The notes under the pieces: model-generated | Seen by the model: only the letters and a program-made list of their open reading frames with translations | Told to the model about the DNA's origin: nothing | Databases searched by the model: none | Program-made: the position numbers and the translations under genes | Shown: piece after piece, positions 32,704 through 35,988 of the stretch | How positions within the stretch are numbered: position 1 is the stretch's first letter | Layout: each line of letters starts with the position of its first letter | Assembly: GCA_030429345.1 (NCBI GenBank) | Contig: JAUIFJ010000014.1 | Location: forward strand, 1-35,988 | DNA length: 35,988 nt | Reading direction: 5' to 3' | Source of the DNA: a bacterium | GTDB lineage: Bacteria; CAIWAD01

Positions 32704-34065
32704 ATGCGTACGACAATGGCTGCCGCCTTGCTGGCGGCGGGAGTGCTGCTGATGCCCGGTGATCCAGGCGCCTGGGAAAAGATTCCCGAAGACGTCCGGA
32801 TCCTCGAACAGGTCCCTCACCCCGATTGGTGCCACGACCTGAGTATCTATGAGGTCAACCTGCGGCAGTATACGCCCGAGGGCACCTTCGCCGCCTTTCG
32901 CGAGCACCTGCCCAGGTTGAAGGACATGGGCATCGGCATTCTCTGGTTCATGCCGATCCATCCTATCGGGGAGGAAAACCGCAAGGGCACACTGGGCAGC
33001 TATTACTCTGTCAAGGATTACCAGGCAGTCAATCCGGAACTGGGAACCTTCGAGGAGTTCCGCGAGCTGGTGCGCGAGATCCATGCCCTGGACATGTACG
33101 TGCTCATCGACTGGGTCGCCAACCACTGCGCCTGGGACAATGCCGTCGTCGAAGAACACCCGGACTGGATCACGCGGGACGAGAAGGGCCAGCCGCAGCC
33201 GCCTGTCGCCGACTGGCATGATGTCGTCGATTTCGACTACTCGCAGCCCGGGCTGCACGAGTGGATGACGCAGAACCTGGAGTTCTGGATCCGCGAGGCG
33301 GACATCGACGGCTACCGCTGCGACGTGGCCGGCATGGTGCCGACGGAGTTCTGGGATAGCGCGCGTCCCCGGTTGGAGGCCATCAAGCCGGTGTTCATGC
33401 TTGCCGAATGGGCGGACCCCCGCCTGCATCCCAGGGCCTTCAACATGAGTTACGGATGGGGAGTGCACCGGGCGATGAACGACATTGCCCAGGGAAAGCG
33501 CGCAGTGGCGGGCCTGGACGAGGAGCTGGCCCTGCTGGGCAAGTTCCCGCCGGAAGGCATTGTGATGCACTTTATCACCAACCACGACGAGAACTCCTGG
33601 AACGGCACGGTCTACGAGCGCATGGGAGCGGCGGCCGAGGCCTTCGCGGTCCTGAGCTATACGCTGCCCGGCATGCCTCTCGTCTACAGCGGGCAGGAAG
33701 CAGGCCTGGACAAGCGGCTTGAGTTCTTCGAGAAGGACCTGATCCCCTGGAAGCCCACTCCGTGGGAAGAGCTATTCACCGTGCTCAACACCCTGAAGAG
33801 GGAGCATGAAGCCCTGTGGCACGGAGGAAAGGGAGGGGAGTTGCAGAGGCTGGATGCGGAAGGCGAAACCGTCTATGCCTTCCAGAGGAGTTCGGGCAGC
33901 TCTCTTGTGCGTGTCACTTTGAACCTGGGAACAGAGGCGCAGGAGCCCCGCTTGCCGGGCCTTCCCGGGGGACGGCGCCTGGTCTTCAGCTCGGCGGGTG
34001 CAGAAGAGACCTCAACCAGCCTGCCCGCCTGGGGCTGGCGCGTGGAGGCCGTCCGCCTGCCTTGA
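32704..34065 (+). CDS. Secreted GH13 alpha-amylase-family glycosidase, short form
   Basis: The 453-residue protein has a signal-like N-terminus (TTMAAALLAAGVLLMPGDPGA) followed directly by the GH13 barrel. Catalytic residues are Asp207 in YRCDVAG, Glu235 in MLAEWADP and Asp295 in ITNHDENSW; WVANHCAWDN is the calcium-site region. There is no CBM, and the C-terminal beta domain is short. The LAEWADP acid/base context differs from the first GH13 gene, so the two are likely of different subfamilies. AAGGAAA precedes the ATG at 32704. The final 54 bases overlap the convergent DUF5677-like gene. Confidence 0.92.
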   Translation: MRTTMAAALLAAGVLLMPGDPGAWEKIPEDVRILEQVPHPDWCHDLSIYEVNLRQYTPEGTFAAFREHLPRLKDMGIGILWFMPIHPIGEENRKGTLGSYYSVKDYQAVNPELGTFEEFRELVREIHALDMYVLIDWVANHCAWDNAVVEEHPDWITRDEKGQPQPPVADWHDVVDFDYSQPGLHEWMTQNLEFWIREADIDGYRCDVAGMVPTEFWDSARPRLEAIKPVFMLAEWADPRLHPRAFNMSYGWGVHRAMNDIAQGKRAVAGLDEELALLGKFPPEGIVMHFITNHDENSWNGTVYERMGAAAEAFAVLSYTLPGMPLVYSGQEAGLDKRLEFFEKDLIPWKPTPWEELFTVLNTLKREHEALWHGGKGGELQRLDAEGETVYAFQRSSGSSLVRVTLNLGTEAQEPRLPGLPGGRRLVFSSAGAEETSTSLPAWGWRVEAVRLP

Positions 34066-35043
34066 GGGTGTTTCCGTGCCAGGGCTGAACTGGCTTTCCT
34101 CGTGGAAGACGGATTCGATCTCGAGGATCGGCCCCCGGGACAATTCAGCGTAGAGAGGAAGCAGTTCGCGGCCGAACCAGTCCTCCAGCACAGGCTCCAT
34201 GTCCGGCATCCGCTTCGCTACATAGCACTGGAAGAGCTGGATCACCAGCCACAAGCTGTGCTGTGTGACAGGCTGAACGTTGTCCAGGGCTCGCAACTGG
34301 GTGATGTAGCGGGTGCCATCCCGCCCCTGCAGCTTTCCCTCGAAGACTTCCAGACCGTGCACGCTCGCGCTCCAGCGCCGGTAGAGAAAGTCGTAGAGGC
34401 CCGGAAGCCTGACCTGGGCCGCCAGGGTCTCCAGGTTTCGCGGACCGCCGAACATGGAATACCAGATGGGTGTGCGGTTCGTGCGCTTCCGCTGTTCGTG
34501 ATACTCCCGCTCCACTTCCTCCATTCCGGTATCCTGCAGCAGCGTGGCAAGCTGCTCTTCACGCAGGCGCAGCGCGGCGCCTTCGGGCAGGCGCAATCCG
34601 TGCAGGATCTTGTCTTTGCCCAGGCGGCGACGGAATTTCCGGCCGCGGGCACTCGTCGGATCCAGGCGACGCGTCATGTCGACTTCCCAGTGCAGATAGC
34701 CCGCCAGGAAACAGAGCGCGCGGCGATCGCTGTCCTCGTTCAGAATGTATTCGCAGGAAAGCAATGTCTCGAAGAGTCCGCGCAGCAGCATTTTCGTCGG
34801 TTCGACAGCGCCGATCCGGATCAGGCAGCGAATCGCATCGACGGTCTCGAGGGCGTGGCGGAACAGCAGAAGGAGGGGCACTTCGTGGATCTGACCGGTA
34901 CTGCGCGCCGCGCTCCAGAGCAGCAGGTGGCTTCCGAATGACACTGTCTCGCCGACACCCTCCGAAAGCCTGGCGAGAAGCTGGTCCAGTTCCCCACCAT
35001 GCGGGTGTGGGTTGAAGATTTCGGGTACTGGCGTCGTCGGCAT
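34012..35043 (-). CDS. DUF5677-like protein, unknown function
   Basis: The 343-residue, mostly helical, cytosolic protein has RGLFETLLSCEYILNEDSDRRALCFLAG near residue 90-118 and YDFLYRRWSASVHGLEVFEG near 220. The LRGLFE and S..VHG motifs are the pattern I associate with DUF5677 (no known activity). GCGAGGAA precedes the ATG. The last ~18 codons run antisense through the end of the GH13 gene, so the natural C-terminus may be recent. Its direction is opposite to its neighbours. Function cannot be inferred from context. Confidence 0.72.
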   Translation of the reverse strand: MPTTPVPEIFNPHPHGGELDQLLARLSEGVGETVSFGSHLLLWSAARSTGQIHEVPLLLLFRHALETVDAIRCLIRIGAVEPTKMLLRGLFETLLSCEYILNEDSDRRALCFLAGYLHWEVDMTRRLDPTSARGRKFRRRLGKDKILHGLRLPEGAALRLREEQLATLLQDTGMEEVEREYHEQRKRTNRTPIWYSMFGGPRNLETLAAQVRLPGLYDFLYRRWSASVHGLEVFEGKLQGRDGTRYITQLRALDNVQPVTQHSLWLVIQLFQCYVAKRMPDMEPVLEDWFGRELLPLYAELSRGPILEIESVFHEESQFSPGTETPSRQADGLHAPAPGGQAG

Positions 35044-35174
35044 GCGGATTCCTCGCTTGGATCTGCCATGTCCATCGGCAGTCGCCGGAAATCCTTCAGT
35101 TGTACGCCAAGCCTGACAAGAGTCAGGAAAACTGTGGGCTGGCGTGTAGGGGTGGTTTAGGGGTGGTATAGATT

Positions 35175-35284
35175 GTGCACGCTCCTACTCACAGTGCACA
35201 GCTTTGATGCCAAAAAAGTCCCTAACACGCAATCTATGTATCTGGACAGGTACAAGCTTCCCGGCAGATTTTCCTGAGTGTCAC
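35175..35284 (+). repeat. Repeat R, copy R2 (~110 bp)
   Basis: Starts GTGCACGCTCCTACTCACAG, runs through GCCAAAAAAGTCCCTAACA and ends near GAGTGTCAC. It aligns over its whole length with R3, with the first 50 bases nearly identical and the rest about 70 percent by eye. Confidence 0.85.
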
Positions 35285-35373
35285 CGCTGGGCAACAGTTA
35301 CAGGAGACTGGAATCCCTTTTGGACCGGCAGATCTGGAAAGGCCAGGCGCTAGAGCTTCTGGAAAGGGAAGAT

Positions 35374-35484
35374 CTGCACGCTCCTACTCACAGTGCACAG
35401 CTTTATTGCCAAAAAAGTCCCTAACACTCCATCCACGAAACTGGACAAAATCCATGCTTCGGGCAGAATTGCCGGAGTGTCAAC
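35374..35484 (+). repeat. Repeat R, copy R3 (~111 bp)
   Basis: Same orientation as R2, 199 bases downstream of it, and inverted relative to R1 at 26593-26645. It shares 36 consecutive identical bases with R1. Confidence 0.85.
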
Positions 35485-35514
35485 CACACGCGGCATCCGC
35501 GCAGGGCGGCCTGG

Positions 35515-35988
35515 CTACTCCCGCCGCAAGGCCTTCTGCCGCACCTGCATCTTCTCTTCGTCTTCCAGGCCGAAGTAGCCCTCTGCCAGGGCGCCTTCCC
35601 ATGCGCCGTACATGGGATTGGGCAGCATGACGAAGCGGCTGCCGAATTCCTGCTTCAGCTCATCGACCGCCTGGTTTCGTTCGACGGTGCCTCCCTCGAA
35701 GACCTCGGCGAAGTCCCCCAGGTTGTCGCCGGCCAGCAGGACGATGCGGTGTGTGTCACGGATCTGTTCGCGGCGCGGTTCCTTGTCGCTGGTGCCGGTA
35801 CGGAAGAGGCAGTGCTCCGCATCCGCCTGCGGAAAGCCGGCCTTTCGCAGGTTGTGTATGCTTTCCTCGAGGACAACCGCCTTGCGGTTGCTGACGTAAT
35901 ACACGGTGACACCCTGGCTGTCGGCCCAGTTCAGGAAGTCGAGCGCGCCGGGCATGGGGCGCGCCTTCGCTTCGCGGCACCACTCGAG
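35515..35988 (-). CDS. HAD acid phosphatase, lipoprotein e(P4)/class B type (5' end outside window)
   Basis: The last 157 residues of a HAD phosphatase are visible; the frame is open to the window edge, so the catalytic DxD N-terminus and any signal peptide are beyond it. WCREAKARPMPGALDFLNWADSQGVTVYYVSNR is the family cap/motif 2 region (SNR), VLLAGDNLGDFAEVF is motif 4 with GDN.xDF, and RFVMLPNPMYGAWEGAL is the characteristic C-terminal end of acid phosphatase e(P4) proteins. These are usually secreted lipoproteins that dephosphorylate nucleotides. The ATG at 35955 is internal, not a start. Its neighbour is the R repeat region. Confidence 0.9.
   Translation of the reverse strand, partial: LEWCREAKARPMPGALDFLNWADSQGVTVYYVSNRKAVVLEESIHNLRKAGFPQADAEHCLFRTGTSDKEPRREQIRDTHRIVLLAGDNLGDFAEVFEGGTVERNQAVDELKQEFGSRFVMLPNPMYGAWEGALAEGYFGLEDEEKMQVRQKALRRE

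Larger units (their letters stand above)
35044..35514. other. Gene-free stretch with two copies of repeat R
   Basis: No coding frame of credible composition. Besides the R copies it has a short hairpin CCTGAC/GTCAGG near 35115, a tandem TAGGGGTGGT pair near 35147-35168, and inverted GCAGATCT/AGATCTGC arms (about 35323 and 35370) between R2 and R3. Confidence 0.6.

Noticed and set aside
35175-35484. Integron attC sites because of TAAC and GTTAG ends
   Set aside because: The required inverse core GTTRRRY/RYYYAAC pair and imperfect inner palindrome are not present, and there is no integrase or cassette array.

Overview
This is a GC-rich bacterial window with short spacers, many GTG starts and runs of overlapping stop/start codons. 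A secreted protein at 29251-30267 ends in a type IX secretion (T9SS) type A sorting domain (YPNPFNPSTS near its start). This points to the FCB superphylum, most likely a high-GC uncultured lineage such as Krumholzibacteriota, Eiseniibacteriota or a relative. That placement is an inference from style, not from a marker gene.

Layout. (1) 1-2107 looks like the end of a prophage or phage-derived island. It holds a truncated holin-like gene, a small Cys-rich ORF, a T7-lysozyme-like amidase and a small orphan gene on the minus strand, and it stops at the 3' end of a CAU-anticodon tRNA. (2) 2108-3726 has no convincing gene but at least eleven hairpins, a tandem pair of double-hairpin repeats, a minus-strand terminator with no gene upstream of it, and one copy of a ~144-bp MITE-like element. 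(3) 3727-9598 carries a small zinc-finger-like protein, the coupled squalene genes hpnC-hpnD-hpnE, a two-PDZ envelope protein and a TolC-type outer-membrane protein. (4) 9700-14642 carries tsaB-cdaA-UMF1-type MFS, a DEAD-box (DEVD) RNA helicase and a glyoxalase-fold protein, followed by the second MITE copy and a 19-bp tandem repeat. (5) 14993-17429 (minus) is a coupled ABC ATPase, permease and LolA-like protein operon. tRNA-Asn follows with a clear promoter and terminator. (6) 17736-21905 carries an NTF2-like protein and a coupled MarR, GNAT, ornithine-racemase-like and sodium-symporter operon. Its promoter is covered by two inverted repeats. (7) 21907-26535 carries a metallo-beta-lactamase-fold gene diverging from a TetR gene across two matching operator-like palindromes, then trpS, an FAD oxidoreductase and a cupin. 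(8) 26711-35043 is an alpha-glucan and cell-surface block: two secreted GH13 enzymes, a T9SS-exported starch-binding-like protein, a CotH/lamin-tail protein and a DUF5677-like gene. It is bracketed by copies of a short repeat (one at 26.6 kb, two at 35.2-35.5 kb). (9) 35515-35988 is a truncated HAD acid phosphatase.

The most interesting candidates are the MarR-GNAT-racemase-symporter operon, the structured gene-free region beside the prophage edge and tRNA, and the repeat-bracketed starch block. No complete unknown defence system or CRISPR array is visible. All family names come from reading motifs; no database was searched.
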